Positions 18,734 through 29,330 of a stretch of DNA of 64,000 nucleotides are shown in pieces. The DNA comes from Amorphus orientalis (lineage in GTDB: Bacteria > Pseudomonadota > Alphaproteobacteria > Rhizobiales > Amorphaceae): positions 992,001 to 1,056,000 of the forward strand of contig NZ_JAUSUL010000002.1 in NCBI RefSeq assembly GCF_030814015.1, in the 5' to 3' direction. Under the pieces are notes generated by a model. It saw only the letters and a list, made by a program, of their open reading frames with translations. It was not told the DNA's origin and made no database searches. The translations under genes and the position numbers were made by a program. The number at the start of each line of letters is the position of its first letter. Positions within the stretch are counted from its first letter, which is position 1.

Positions 18734-19244
18734 GTCTGGGTCACGCCTCACGCCTACAACAACGCCCCGCAGGGCCAATCTGGTTTCGTCCGCGCAGGAC
18801 ACCCGGTCCCGCCTTCCGATCACCCGCGCGGGCCTCGCTGCCCTGGTGCTCGTGGTCGGTCTCAGCGCCTGCACGTCCGAGACGTTCGTTCACGGCCAGC
18901 GGATCACCGAAGAGCAGATGCAGCAGGCGCCCGTTGGGGCAAGCCGGGAGCAGGTCGAACTCGCTTTGGGTACGCCCTCGACTGTCGGTGTGACCAGCAA
19001 CGAGGTCTTCTACTACATATCCCAGACCGAGCAGCAACCGGTTCGCTTCCTGAACGCCCGGACGACGGACCGGCGGATCGTCGCGGTCTATTTCGATTCC
19101 GAAGGCCGCGTCCGCGACATTGCGGAATACGGCCTCAAGGATGGGCAGGTGTTCGACTATCAGGCCCGCAAGACGCCGACCACCGGTGAAGATCTCGGGT
19201 TCGTGTCCCAGGTTCTCAAGGGCGTGACGCGCCCGGTGCTCTGA
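18732..19244 (+). CDS. bamE: outer membrane protein assembly factor BamE
   Basis: The 170-residue lipoprotein has a basic N-region and a lipobox LSAC with acceptor Cys47. The BamE (SmpA/OmlA) domain follows: QRITEEQMQQAPVGASREQV then ALGTPSTVG and the VAVYFDSEGRVRDIAEYG strands. It helps the Bam complex insert beta-barrel proteins in the outer membrane. ATG 18732 is the chosen start; a TTG at 18714 is possible, and the N-region before the signal helix is unusually long (about 30 residues), so the true start is uncertain. A terminator follows at 19301. Confidence 0.88.
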   Translation: MSGSRLTPTTTPRRANLVSSAQDTRSRLPITRAGLAALVLVVGLSACTSETFVHGQRITEEQMQQAPVGASREQVELALGTPSTVGVTSNEVFYYISQTEQQPVRFLNARTTDRRIVAVYFDSEGRVRDIAEYGLKDGQVFDYQARKTPTTGEDLGFVSQVLKGVTRPVL

Positions 19245-19300
19245 TTTGTGGCCGCTGCCGGGGTCCGCGACCGGATTTCTCGGCCTGCCGGACGGATAAG

Positions 19301-19338
19301 AAGGCGCCCGCCTCCAGCCGGAGACGGGCGCCTTTTCG
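19301..19338 (+). terminator. bamE terminator
   Basis: AAGGCGCCCG (19301-19310) pairs with CGGGCGCCTT (19325-19334) and is followed by a T run. It lies between the convergent bamE and hppA genes and may also stop hppA transcripts, since the minus-strand side has a short U-rich flank. Confidence 0.8.
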
Positions 19339-19396
19339 TTGCGGCCGGCCCTTTGCGGCCGGTCCTGTCGGATCGGCTCGCGATGTCTACCTGCCG

Positions 19397-21526
<2,130 letters not shown>

Positions 21527-21895
21527 TCCCATTCCTCCCTCGACAGACTCGGCTTTTTCAGCCGTTGGCGCCGTAATTTTTATGTGTATTGGCCGGCCCG
21601 ATACCGGCAGAAGTGGCATCATTGGTGCCGACCGGGGTGGGGGCCGTCAAGTGTGCCGACGGGGCTTCGCCAATCAGGGTTGCAGGCCGGGAGGATCTCC
21701 GGGGCGCCGGCGCAATGCATCCGGCAGGTCAAGAAACCGCAGCTGGCCGTTCCTCTGACGCAAAAATAACGCCGCGATTGCGGGCCGCTTTTCCGGCCTT
21801 CGCTTGGGCCGCTCAACCTGGAAAAAAGAAGTCGGGAAATCGTCCCGATTGGGCGCCCGGCGCGACCTGACCGGACGGGTCGGACCGCTGACGGT
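21527..21895. other. non-coding gap upstream of hppA
   Basis: These 369 bases hold no supportable gene. On the minus strand a TTGACG hexamer (complement of 21645-21650) lacks a good -10 partner. A hairpin GGACCGCT/AGCGGTCC spans the stop codon of the MFS gene but has no T tract. Confidence 0.4.
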
Positions 21896-23113
21896 CTAAG
21901 CGGTCCGGTGACGGCCGGTCAGCACGAGCCAGGACAGCGCCGCAAGCGCCAGCGCAATGACCGGAAACAGCGCCCAGTTCACCATCCCCCAGCCGGCGAC
22001 GTTCAGGATCTTGCCGGAGGAGAACGACGCGATCGCGACGAACCCGAACACGCACAGATCGTTGGCCGCCTGGACGCGGGCCCGTTCCTCGGGCCGATGC
22101 GCATCGGTGAGCATTGCCGTGGCGCCGATGAAGCCGAAGTTCCATCCGAGACCGAGCAGGATGAGCGCAAGCCAGAAGTGGCCGAGCGTGAGGCCCGTGA
22201 GCGCCACGATGCCGGAAGTCGCAAGCAACGCCAGTCCGATCGCGGTGATGGTCTCGCGGCCGAACCGGGCGATCAGATTGCCGGTGAAGAAGCTCGGCGC
22301 GAACATGGCGATCACGTGCCACTGGATGCCGAGCGCCGCATTGTCGGCCGACAGCCCGCACTGGACCATCGCCAGCGGCGCCGCGGTCATCACCAGGCTC
22401 ATCAGCGCATAAGAGACGACGCCGCACAGAACCGCGATCGCAATCCGCGTTTCCGACAGGATCTGAGTGAGCGGCCGCCCTTTCGTGCGGTCATCCGAGA
22501 TCTTCGGCTTGGGGATCGACACGAAGGCCAGGATCGTCATGGCGATCAGGCACAGCCCGGCCTGGGCCAGAAAGGCGCCGGCGAACTGGATCGGCGAGAA
22601 CAGGTCGCGCGTCCAGATCACCGTCTGCGGGCCGATGACGCCCGCCAGGATGCCGCCGGCCAGCACCCACGAAATCGCCTTCGGCCGGAACACTGCGCTC
22701 GCCGTATCGGTGGCCGCGAAGCGGTACTGCTGCACGAACGCCGTCGACAGGCCGGTGAACCAGGTCGCCAGAGCGAACAGCAGGAAGGACCCGTAGAGAA
22801 TCGCCAGACATGCCGCGATCCCCCCCGCAGCACCAACCAGGGATCCGATCATGAAGCCCGGGCGCCGACCGATCCGCCGCATCAGGAGGGCCGCCGGAAC
22901 CGTGCCGCAGGCCGTTCCCAGAACCATCGTCGTCACCGGCAGCGTGGCGAGCGACTTGTCCGGCCCGAGCAGATAGAAGCCCGTCAGCCCGCCGGTCGCG
23001 ATGGTGATCGACGTGATCGCCCCGCCCAGTGCCTGGGCGGCGGCAAGCAGGAACGCGTTTCGGCGCGCCAGACGGTCGTCGACGAAATGGGCTTCGGCAG
23101 TCGGGCTGGTCAT
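21896..23113 (-). CDS. MFS transporter
   Basis: The 405-residue protein has twelve hydrophobic helices and the cytoplasmic loop 2-3 motif MRRIGRRPGFMIGSLVGAAG typical of major facilitator carriers; the second half repeats it as NLIARFGRETITAIG. The central loop is charged (KPKISDDRTKGRPL). Start ATG 23113 is chosen because it gives the normal short N-tail; there is no strong ribosome site. Substrate is unknown. It lies downstream of thiL on the same strand by 99 bases and may or may not share that operon. Confidence 0.82.
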   Translation of the reverse strand: MTSPTAEAHFVDDRLARRNAFLLAAAQALGGAITSITIATGGLTGFYLLGPDKSLATLPVTTMVLGTACGTVPAALLMRRIGRRPGFMIGSLVGAAGGIAACLAILYGSFLLFALATWFTGLSTAFVQQYRFAATDTASAVFRPKAISWVLAGGILAGVIGPQTVIWTRDLFSPIQFAGAFLAQAGLCLIAMTILAFVSIPKPKISDDRTKGRPLTQILSETRIAIAVLCGVVSYALMSLVMTAAPLAMVQCGLSADNAALGIQWHVIAMFAPSFFTGNLIARFGRETITAIGLALLATSGIVALTGLTLGHFWLALILLGLGWNFGFIGATAMLTDAHRPEERARVQAANDLCVFGFVAIASFSSGKILNVAGWGMVNWALFPVIALALAALSWLVLTGRHRTA

Positions 23114-23212
23114 GGCAAATCCGGCATCGCCGCTTGAACGCGGTCTGAACTTGGTGGGCGGGCGCACCATGCGCCTGCAGCCGCGCGCGGGCAAGCCGGG
23201 CACGTATTTATA

Positions 23213-24277
23213 TTAGAAATGACTAAAGGATGTTCCCGCCAGGGTCATCGGCTGGCCGTCCCGACCGACGACGACAATCCCTTCACCCGCTTCAATCGAT
23301 CCGATCTCGGTGACAGGCACCCCGATCGCGGTCAACGCATCCCGAAAGCCGTCGCAGGACTGTTCCGGAACGCTCGCCAGGATCTCGAAGTCGTCGCCGC
23401 CGGTGAGCGCCATCTCGAACGCCGCCGGATCGATGCGGCTCGCCTGGGCAACGGCAGGAGACAAGGGAACGTCGGCCGCGCCGATCCGGGCGGCCACGCC
23501 GGAGGACGACGCCATGTGGGCGAGATCGCCGATCAGCCCGTCGGACACGTCCAGGGCGGCGGAGGCGAAGCGGCGCACCGCCGCGGCGGCCGTCGTGCGC
23601 GGCTGCGGCCAAAGATAACGGTCGGCGAGATGAGCGGCCATCGCGTCGTCGAGGCCCCAGGCGGACGCCTTTCCCGGCTCGAACCGCAGCGCGAGACCCA
23701 GTGCCGCATCGCCGATGGTCCCGGTCACGAACACCCGGTCGCCGGGCTTTGCCCCGGAGCGGCGCACGATCGACCCTGCCGGCAGTCGTCCGAACGCCGT
23801 GATGGAGATCGTCAGCCCGCCGGACGCCTTCAGCGTATCCCCGCCCAGAAGCGTGATCCCGTAGCGGTCCTGGTCGTCGGCCAGTCCGGCGACAAAGGCC
23901 TCCAGCCAGTCGGCGGTCCAGTCGGAGGGAAGCGCCAGCGCCATCAGATAGCCGGCCGGCGTGGCGCCCTTGGCTGCCAGATCGGAGAGGTTCGCCCGCA
24001 GCACCTTCGATGCGATGGAACCCGGCGGATCGTCGGCGAAAAAGTGGACGTCGGCGGCGAGCGCATCCTTGGTGACGACCAGGTCGGTACCGGGCTCGGC
24101 GGTGATCACGGCCGCATCGTCTGAAAGACCTGCCGCACCCGGATCGGAGGCGAGCGGCGCCAGATAGCGCTCGATGATCTCGAACTCCCCGGGGCGCGAT
24201 GTTGCCGTCGCGGGGCCGCCACCCGTCTCTGACGGCGCGTTCGCGCGCGGGTCGAACGGGCCCCCGGCCTCGCTCAT
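23213..24277 (-). CDS. thiL: thiamine-phosphate kinase
   Basis: The 354-residue enzyme phosphorylates thiamine phosphate to thiamine diphosphate. ThiL blocks: DDAAVI near residue 53, LVVTKDALAADVHF, NLSDLAAKGATPAGYL, GGDTLKASGG, and LDVSDGLIGDLAHMASSSGV with metal-binding Asp residues. An N-terminal extension of about 30 residues precedes the core (FEIIERYLAPL). ATG 24277 overlaps the nusB stop by four bases, making it the last coupled gene of the riboflavin-nusB operon. Confidence 0.94.
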   Translation of the reverse strand: MSEAGGPFDPRANAPSETGGGPATATSRPGEFEIIERYLAPLASDPGAAGLSDDAAVITAEPGTDLVVTKDALAADVHFFADDPPGSIASKVLRANLSDLAAKGATPAGYLMALALPSDWTADWLEAFVAGLADDQDRYGITLLGGDTLKASGGLTISITAFGRLPAGSIVRRSGAKPGDRVFVTGTIGDAALGLALRFEPGKASAWGLDDAMAAHLADRYLWPQPRTTAAAAVRRFASAALDVSDGLIGDLAHMASSSGVAARIGAADVPLSPAVAQASRIDPAAFEMALTGGDDFEILASVPEQSCDGFRDALTAIGVPVTEIGSIEAGEGIVVVGRDGQPMTLAGTSFSHF

Positions 24278-24780
24278 TCCACGACCGGCCGCTGCCGGCC
24301 CGCCAGTTCGCCCGAGCGCAGATCGCGTCCGATCCGGTCCAGCACGCCGTTGACGATGCGCGGCTCGTCGTCGTCGAAGAACGCCTTGGCGACCTCGACA
24401 TATTCGGAGATCGCGACCCGCGCCGGCACGTCCTTGCGCTTCAGCAGTTCATAGACGCCGGACCGCAGGATTGCCCGCAGGGTCGCGTCGACCCTCTTGA
24501 GCGGCCACTCGGCTGCCAGCGCCTCGTTCACCTTCGGATCGATCTCGCGCTGGTTCTCCACCACGCCCGAGACAAGTTCCTTGAACCAGGCGAAATCGAT
24601 GTCGCGCCAGTTCGCGCCCTCGATCTCCTGCTTCAGACGGAAGAGCTCGAACTCCGCGATCACGTCGTTGACCGGGGCGCGGGTCAGTTCCAGCTGGTAG
24701 AGCGCCTGGGCCGCCGCCAGCCGCGCAACGCCGCGCTGGTTGGCTGGACGGTCCTTCGGCTGGGTATCGTTCGCGCCCAT
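24274..24780 (-). CDS. nusB: transcription antitermination factor NusB
   Basis: The 168-residue all-helical protein has the NusB pattern: ARLAAAQALYQLELTRAP near residue 19, a middle helix with WPLKRVDATLRAILRSGVYELL, and the end block VAISEYVEVAKAFFDDDEPR plus FVNGVLD-type GVLDRIG. It binds boxA RNA with S10 to prevent premature termination of rRNA transcripts. It begins three bases after ribH and overlaps thiL by four, a very common alphaproteobacterial order. Confidence 0.95.
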   Translation of the reverse strand: MGANDTQPKDRPANQRGVARLAAAQALYQLELTRAPVNDVIAEFELFRLKQEIEGANWRDIDFAWFKELVSGVVENQREIDPKVNEALAAEWPLKRVDATLRAILRSGVYELLKRKDVPARVAISEYVEVAKAFFDDDEPRIVNGVLDRIGRDLRSGELAGRQRPVVE

Positions 24781-24783
24781 GGT

Positions 24784-25236
24784 CTAGCCGGCAAAACGTG
24801 CTGCGAGTTCGTACATGGCAAGGGCCGCTTCGGCGGCGTGCCCGCCCTTGTTGCGGCGCTCCGGATCGGCCCGGTCCCAGGCCTGCTCGCCGTTCTCCAC
24901 GGTCAGGATCGCATTGCCGAGCGGCACGCCGGTCTCCACCACGAGATCCATGATCGCGCGGTTCGATTCGCCGGCGACGATGTCGTAGTGGCCGGTCTCG
25001 CCGCGGATCACGCAGCCGTTCAGCACCACGAGATCGAACTCGGCGCGGCCGTCGTCGGAGGCGGTCAGGGCCATCGACAGCGCGGCCGGGATCTCGAGCA
25101 CCCCGGGAACCGCAATGCGCTCGTAGGTGACGCCACGGGCATCGAACACCCGCCGCACGCCCTCGAAGAGCGCGTCGGCCAGATCGCCGTAGAAGCGGGC
25201 CTCGATCACCAAGGCATGGGGAGCCGTCTGTTTCAT
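24784..25236 (-). CDS. ribH: 6,7-dimethyl-8-ribityllumazine synthase
   Basis: The 150-residue protein forms lumazine from 5-amino-6-ribitylaminouracil and dihydroxybutanone phosphate. It shows the strand ALVIEARFYGDLADALFEGV, the PGVLEIPAAL phosphate-site loop, NGCVIRGETGHYDIVAGESN, and the C-terminal RRNKGGHAAEAAL helix. It precedes nusB by three bases. No FMN riboswitch is visible in the 130-base gap after ribE. Confidence 0.95.
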   Translation of the reverse strand: MKQTAPHALVIEARFYGDLADALFEGVRRVFDARGVTYERIAVPGVLEIPAALSMALTASDDGRAEFDLVVLNGCVIRGETGHYDIVAGESNRAIMDLVVETGVPLGNAILTVENGEQAWDRADPERRNKGGHAAEAALAMYELAARFAG

Positions 25237-25366
25237 CGTTCCAGAAATCTTTCAGCCGTGACCCTCGGGCTCCCGTTGCGGTGCCGCCGAGGTCGCTCGG
25301 TACGAATGCATGAAGCGCAGAGACCAACCATGGGCATCCGCCCTTGTCCAGTGGTCCGCCCGCGGA

Positions 25367-25993
25367 TCAGCCCTGCGCGGACGGGACAGCCATCGTTTCC
25401 TGCAATCTGGCCACGTAGCGCGCCATCATGTCGACTTCGAGGTTGACCCGGTCTCCGGGCCGCGCCGCGCCCCAGGTGGTGACCGTCAGCGTGTGCGGGA
25501 TCAGCATCACGGAAAACTCCGCGTCGGAGACGCTGTTGACCGTCAGCGACGTGCCGTCGAGCGCCACCGACCCCTTTTCCGCGATGAACCGCTTCAGCGG
25601 ATCCGGCACCCGGAAGACGAACCGCGCCATCTCGCCCTCGTCCCGGCGCTCGATCAGGTCGGCGAAACCGTCGATGTGGCCGGTGACGATGTGGCCGCCC
25701 AGCTCGTCGCCGATCGCGAGCGCCCGCTCCAGGTTGACCGGGCTGCCGGCCCGCCATGCACCCAGGGTCGAGCGGTCGAGCGTCTCCGGCGAGATGTCGA
25801 CGGAGAAGACCGACCCGCCCTCGTCCGTCGCCTCCCGTTCCACGACGGTCAGGCAGACGCCGGAACAGGCGATCGACGCACCGATGGCGATCCGCTCTGC
25901 AAGATACCGGCTGGCGATCCGCGCCCGGATTCCGGCTTCCGCCGGCACGACGTCCACGACGCGCCCCACGTCGGTGATGATACCGGTGAACAT
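25367..25993 (-). CDS. ribE: riboflavin synthase, alpha subunit
   Basis: The 208-residue protein starts MFTGIITDVG at ATG 25993, the invariant N-terminus of the family, so a GTG two codons upstream is rejected. It holds two tandem lumazine-binding barrels (about 1-95 and 96-195), with SIACSGVCLTVV in the first and KGSVALDGTSLTVN in the second. It dismutates two lumazines to riboflavin. It lies between ribD and ribH on one strand. Confidence 0.95.
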   Translation of the reverse strand: MFTGIITDVGRVVDVVPAEAGIRARIASRYLAERIAIGASIACSGVCLTVVEREATDEGGSVFSVDISPETLDRSTLGAWRAGSPVNLERALAIGDELGGHIVTGHIDGFADLIERRDEGEMARFVFRVPDPLKRFIAEKGSVALDGTSLTVNSVSDAEFSVMLIPHTLTVTTWGAARPGDRVNLEVDMMARYVARLQETMAVPSAQG

Positions 25994-26039
25994 GAACACC
26001 TCGTCTCTCGCTGCGCGGCCGTCGGGGCCCGCGGCCAGC

Positions 26040-27179
26040 CTATTCCGTGCGCCAGAAATGGGTCATCTGGTCGGCGCCCACCAGAGCCTCATGCAGCAGT
26101 TCGAACCGGGACGGGTCGACGACGGTCTCCATGTCGAGCCCGTCGAACGCCGGCACACCGTTCTTCCCGACCTCCATCGGCGCCCGATAGAAAATCGCCT
26201 CGTCGATCAGGTCCGCCTCGAGCAGGCCGCGCGCGATGCGGGCGCCGCCTTCCACCAGCAGCGTGGTCAGCCCCCAGTCGCCCAGTCCGCGCACCACGTC
26301 CAGCAGGTCGAGCCGGCCGCCGGGCCGGATCAGGCGGGTGAGCACCGAGGCACCGCTGTCGCGGAGTGCTGCGATCTTTTCCCGGGGCGCATCCGGGGCC
26401 ACCACCACCCACAGCGGCGCGAGATCGGCCGTGGCGACGAGCCGGCTCTCGAGCGGCAGTTTCGCAGAGGGATCCAACACCACCCGGACCGGGGAACGCG
26501 CCGCCAGCCCGGGAAGACGGCAGGTGAGCTCGGGATCGTCGGCAAGGGCGGTGCCGATGCCGATCATGACGGCGTCGGTCTCCGCGCGCAGGAGGTGCGT
26601 CCGCGTCCAGGCGTCGGGACCAGAGATGCGCACCTGCCCCTCGCCGCGCCGCCCGATCATGCCGTCACGCGAAATCGCGAGCTTGAGACGGATGTGCGGC
26701 CGGTTGTCGGTCATCTTGCGGATGTGGCCGGCATGGTCTCGGCGGGCCTGAGCGGAGCCGACGCCGGACGTCACCTCGATGCCGGCCGCGGCGATCCGCT
26801 TGAGGCCGCGCCCGAAGACCAGCGGGTTCGGATCGTCCAGCGCGCTCACGACACGGCCCACGCCGGCGGCCACCAGAGCGGAGGAGCAGGGTCCCGTCCG
26901 GCCATAGTGGGCGCAGGGCTCCAGGGTCACGTAGCAGGTGGCGCCCTTCGCATCCTCGCCGGCGTCCGCGAGCGCACGCACTTCCGCATGGGGCCGGCCG
27001 CCGATGTCGGTCCAGCCATGGGCAACGACGCGCGGGCCTGAGGCGCCCTGCTGGACGATGACGGTGCCCACTGCCGGATTCGGCCACGTATGCCCGGCGT
27101 TTCTCCGGCCGAGCGCCAGCGCGGCGGCCATGAACCGCCGGTCGAGCTCGGCCTGTTCGTCCGCGCTCAATCGCACCAT
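26040..27179 (-). CDS. ribD: bifunctional diaminohydroxyphosphoribosylaminopyrimidine deaminase / reductase
   Basis: The 379-residue protein has two domains. Residues 10-150 are the zinc deaminase: HAE at 64-66 and PCAHYGRTGPC with Cys89 and Cys98. Residues about 155-370 are the NADPH reductase (KLAISRDGMIGR near 165, LVEGGARIARGLLEADL near 315). It carries out two consecutive steps of riboflavin synthesis. It starts at ATG 27179, 15 bases after nrdR ends, and continues into ribE after a 46-base gap. Confidence 0.95.
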   Translation of the reverse strand: MVRLSADEQAELDRRFMAAALALGRRNAGHTWPNPAVGTVIVQQGASGPRVVAHGWTDIGGRPHAEVRALADAGEDAKGATCYVTLEPCAHYGRTGPCSSALVAAGVGRVVSALDDPNPLVFGRGLKRIAAAGIEVTSGVGSAQARRDHAGHIRKMTDNRPHIRLKLAISRDGMIGRRGEGQVRISGPDAWTRTHLLRAETDAVMIGIGTALADDPELTCRLPGLAARSPVRVVLDPSAKLPLESRLVATADLAPLWVVVAPDAPREKIAALRDSGASVLTRLIRPGGRLDLLDVVRGLGDWGLTTLLVEGGARIARGLLEADLIDEAIFYRAPMEVGKNGVPAFDGLDMETVVDPSRFELLHEALVGADQMTHFWRTE

Positions 27180-27194
27180 CTCAGACCGTGGCCG

Positions 27195-27671
27195 TCATTC
27201 GTCGTGGGGATCCGTCGTTTCCGGCTGGGCGAGCTCGCCGATGAAGGCCTCGAAGTCCTTCGCCTCGCGGAAGTCCTTGTAGACCGAGGCGAAGCGCACA
27301 TAGGCGACGTCGTCCACGGTCTTCAGCGCTTCCATGACCAGGTTGCCCAGGTCTTCGGCCGTGACCTCGGCCTCGCCGGAACTCTCCAACTGGCGGACGA
27401 TGCCCGAGACCATCTGCTCCACCTGCTCCGGCGGCGTCGGCCGCTTGCGCATGGCGACCTGGACCGATCGCATCAGCTTGTCGCGGTCGAACGGCACCCG
27501 CCGGCCGGATCGCTTGATCACCGACAGCTCGCGCAGCTGCACCCGCTCGAAGGTCGTGAAGCGGCCGCCGCAGGTGATGCAGACCCGGCGGCGGCGAATG
27601 GCGGTGTCGTCCTCCGTCGACCGGGAGTCCTTCACCTGCGTGTCGCCGCCACCGCAATACGGGCACCGCAT
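27195..27671 (-). CDS. nrdR: transcriptional repressor NrdR
   Basis: The 158-residue protein represses ribonucleotide reductase genes when dATP is bound. The N-terminal zinc ribbon has Cys3, Cys6, Cys31 and Cys34 ([23 protein letters not shown]), followed by an ATP-cone domain ([20 protein letters not shown], about residues 50-140). It begins six bases after the glyA stop, in the familiar glyA-nrdR-ribD order. Confidence 0.96.
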   Translation of the reverse strand: MRCPYCGGGDTQVKDSRSTEDDTAIRRRRVCITCGGRFTTFERVQLRELSVIKRSGRRVPFDRDKLMRSVQVAMRKRPTPPEQVEQMVSGIVRQLESSGEAEVTAEDLGNLVMEALKTVDDVAYVRFASVYKDFREAKDFEAFIGELAQPETTDPHDE

Positions 27672-27677
27672 CGGGGC

Positions 27678-28997
27678 TTAGAGACCCGGATAGATCGGGA
27701 AGCGGTCGGTCAGCGTGCGGACGCGGCCGAGGACTTCCTTCTCCACGGCCTCGTTGCCGTCTTCGCCGTTGCGGGCGAGACCGTCGACCACTTCCGTGAT
27801 CATCTGACCGACTTCCTGGAACTCCGAGACGCCGAAACCGCGCGACGTCGCCGCCGGCGTTCCCAGACGGATGCCGGAGGTGACCGTCGGCTTCTCCGGG
27901 TCGCCCGGCACGCCGTTCTTGTTGCAGGTGATGCCGGCGCGACCGAGCGAGACTTCCGCCGCCTTGCCGGTGATCCCCTTCGGGCGCAGATCGACGAGCG
28001 CCAGATGCGTGTCGGTGCCGCCGGACACGATGTCGAACCCGTTGCCCTTCAGCGTCTCCGAGAGCGCCTTGGCGTTGTCGACCACCTGGCGGGCGTAGAG
28101 CTTGAAGGACGGCTTGAGCGCCTCGCCGAAGGCAACCGCCTTGCCGGCGATCACGTGCATGAGCGGCCCACCCTGCAGGCCCGGGAACACGGCCGAATTG
28201 ATCTTCTTGGCGATGTCGGCATCGTTGGTGACGACGATGCCGCCGCGCGGGCCGCGAAGCGTCTTGTGCGTCGTCGACGTCGCCACGTGGGCGTGCGGGA
28301 TCGGGCTCGGGATCACACCGCCGGCGACCAGGCCGGCGAAGTGGGCCATGTCGACCATGAAGTACGCGCCCACCTTGTCGGCGATCTCGCGGAACTTCGC
28401 GAAATCGATGGTGCGCGAATAGGCCGATCCGCCGGCGATGATGATCTTCGGCTTGTGCTCGTCGGCGAGCTTCTCGACCTGATCGTAGTCGATCAGGCCG
28501 GAGTTGTGGCCGACGCCGTACTGGACCGCGTTGAACCACTTGCCGGAGAGGTTCGGCTTGGCGCCGTGAGTCAGATGGCCGCCGGCGTCAAGGCTCATGC
28601 CCAGCACGGTGTCGCCGGGGCTGGCGAGCGCCAGCATGACCGCCTGATTGGCCTGGCTGCCGGAATTCGGCTGGACGTTGGCGTAGCTGCAGTCGAACAG
28701 GCGCGTCAGGCGCTCGATCGCGAGATTTTCGGCGATGTCGACGAACTGGCAGCCGCCATAGTAGCGCCGGCCCGGATAGCCTTCGGCGTACTTGTTGGTC
28801 AGGACCGAGCCCTGCGCCTCCAGAACCGCGCGCGAGACGATGTTCTCAGAGGCGATCAGCTCGATCTCGTGGCGCTGGCGACCGAGCTCCTGCTCGATCG
28901 CGCCGAACAGATCGGGATCGACCTCGGCGAGCGGCTTGGTGAAAAATCCTTCTTCCTTCGGCTCGAAGGCAGCGGACGTGGAACTCTGCATGGTCAT
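27678..28997 (-). CDS. glyA: serine hydroxymethyltransferase
   Basis: The 439-residue PLP enzyme interconverts serine and glycine with tetrahydrofolate. Landmarks are [19 protein letters not shown] (46-64), [14 protein letters not shown], the PLP lysine in [13 protein letters not shown] (Lys245) and SAYSRTIDF. Start ATG 28997 has CGGAAGA upstream; ATG 28991 is an alternative two codons later. It heads the glyA-nrdR-rib-nusB-thiL unit. Confidence 0.97.
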   Translation of the reverse strand: MTMQSSTSAAFEPKEEGFFTKPLAEVDPDLFGAIEQELGRQRHEIELIASENIVSRAVLEAQGSVLTNKYAEGYPGRRYYGGCQFVDIAENLAIERLTRLFDCSYANVQPNSGSQANQAVMLALASPGDTVLGMSLDAGGHLTHGAKPNLSGKWFNAVQYGVGHNSGLIDYDQVEKLADEHKPKIIIAGGSAYSRTIDFAKFREIADKVGAYFMVDMAHFAGLVAGGVIPSPIPHAHVATSTTHKTLRGPRGGIVVTNDADIAKKINSAVFPGLQGGPLMHVIAGKAVAFGEALKPSFKLYARQVVDNAKALSETLKGNGFDIVSGGTDTHLALVDLRPKGITGKAAEVSLGRAGITCNKNGVPGDPEKPTVTSGIRLGTPAATSRGFGVSEFQEVGQMITEVVDGLARNGEDGNEAVEKEVLGRVRTLTDRFPIYPGL

Positions 28998-29253
28998 GGT
29001 CTTCCGTCTTTCGGATCGGGGACGTGGGCGATGTCCCGGCGAACACAGCGCGGGGCTTCCGGTCGAAGCGAGAACACCTGCCCTTTCCTACGAAAACGAC
29101 GGGCTCAGCGCGATCGTCAGCGCAGCGAATGTAAGCCCAGCCGGCGCAGGCAGCGATCTTGATTGCGACACCCGCGCGGTGTTGGCGGACGATAGTGGCC
29201 GCCGCCCCGCATTGCAACAGCCGGCGCTGTCCCGCGCGGCCGCGTCGCACGCA
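28998..29253. other. non-coding region upstream of glyA
   Basis: These bases form most of the 333-base gap between glyA and the upstream L,D-transpeptidase gene on the same strand. No gene or convincing promoter was identified. The remaining part holds the terminator at 29254-29292. Confidence 0.4.
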
Positions 29254-29292
29254 CGAAAAACGCCCGCGGCCGGTTCGGACGCGGGCGTTTCG
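29254..29292 (-). terminator. terminator of the L,D-transpeptidase gene
   Basis: AAACGCCCGC (29258-29267) pairs with GCGGGCGTTT (29281-29290). On the minus strand the stem is followed by a run of Us (complement of AAAAA, 29256-29260). It lies about 40 bases past the stop codon of the transpeptidase gene and isolates it from glyA. Confidence 0.8.
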
Positions 29293-29330
29293 AAGATCGT
29301 CGGTTTCGAAGGGTCCGGCCGCTCCAAATC

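Noticed and set aside
23114-23212. N-terminal extension of the MFS transporter
   Set aside because: The extension is low-complexity and would add a non-membrane tail without family support.
25237-25366. FMN riboswitch in the ribH-ribE region
   Set aside because: No RFN-type conserved blocks; riboflavin genes sit inside an operon with glyA and nrdR.
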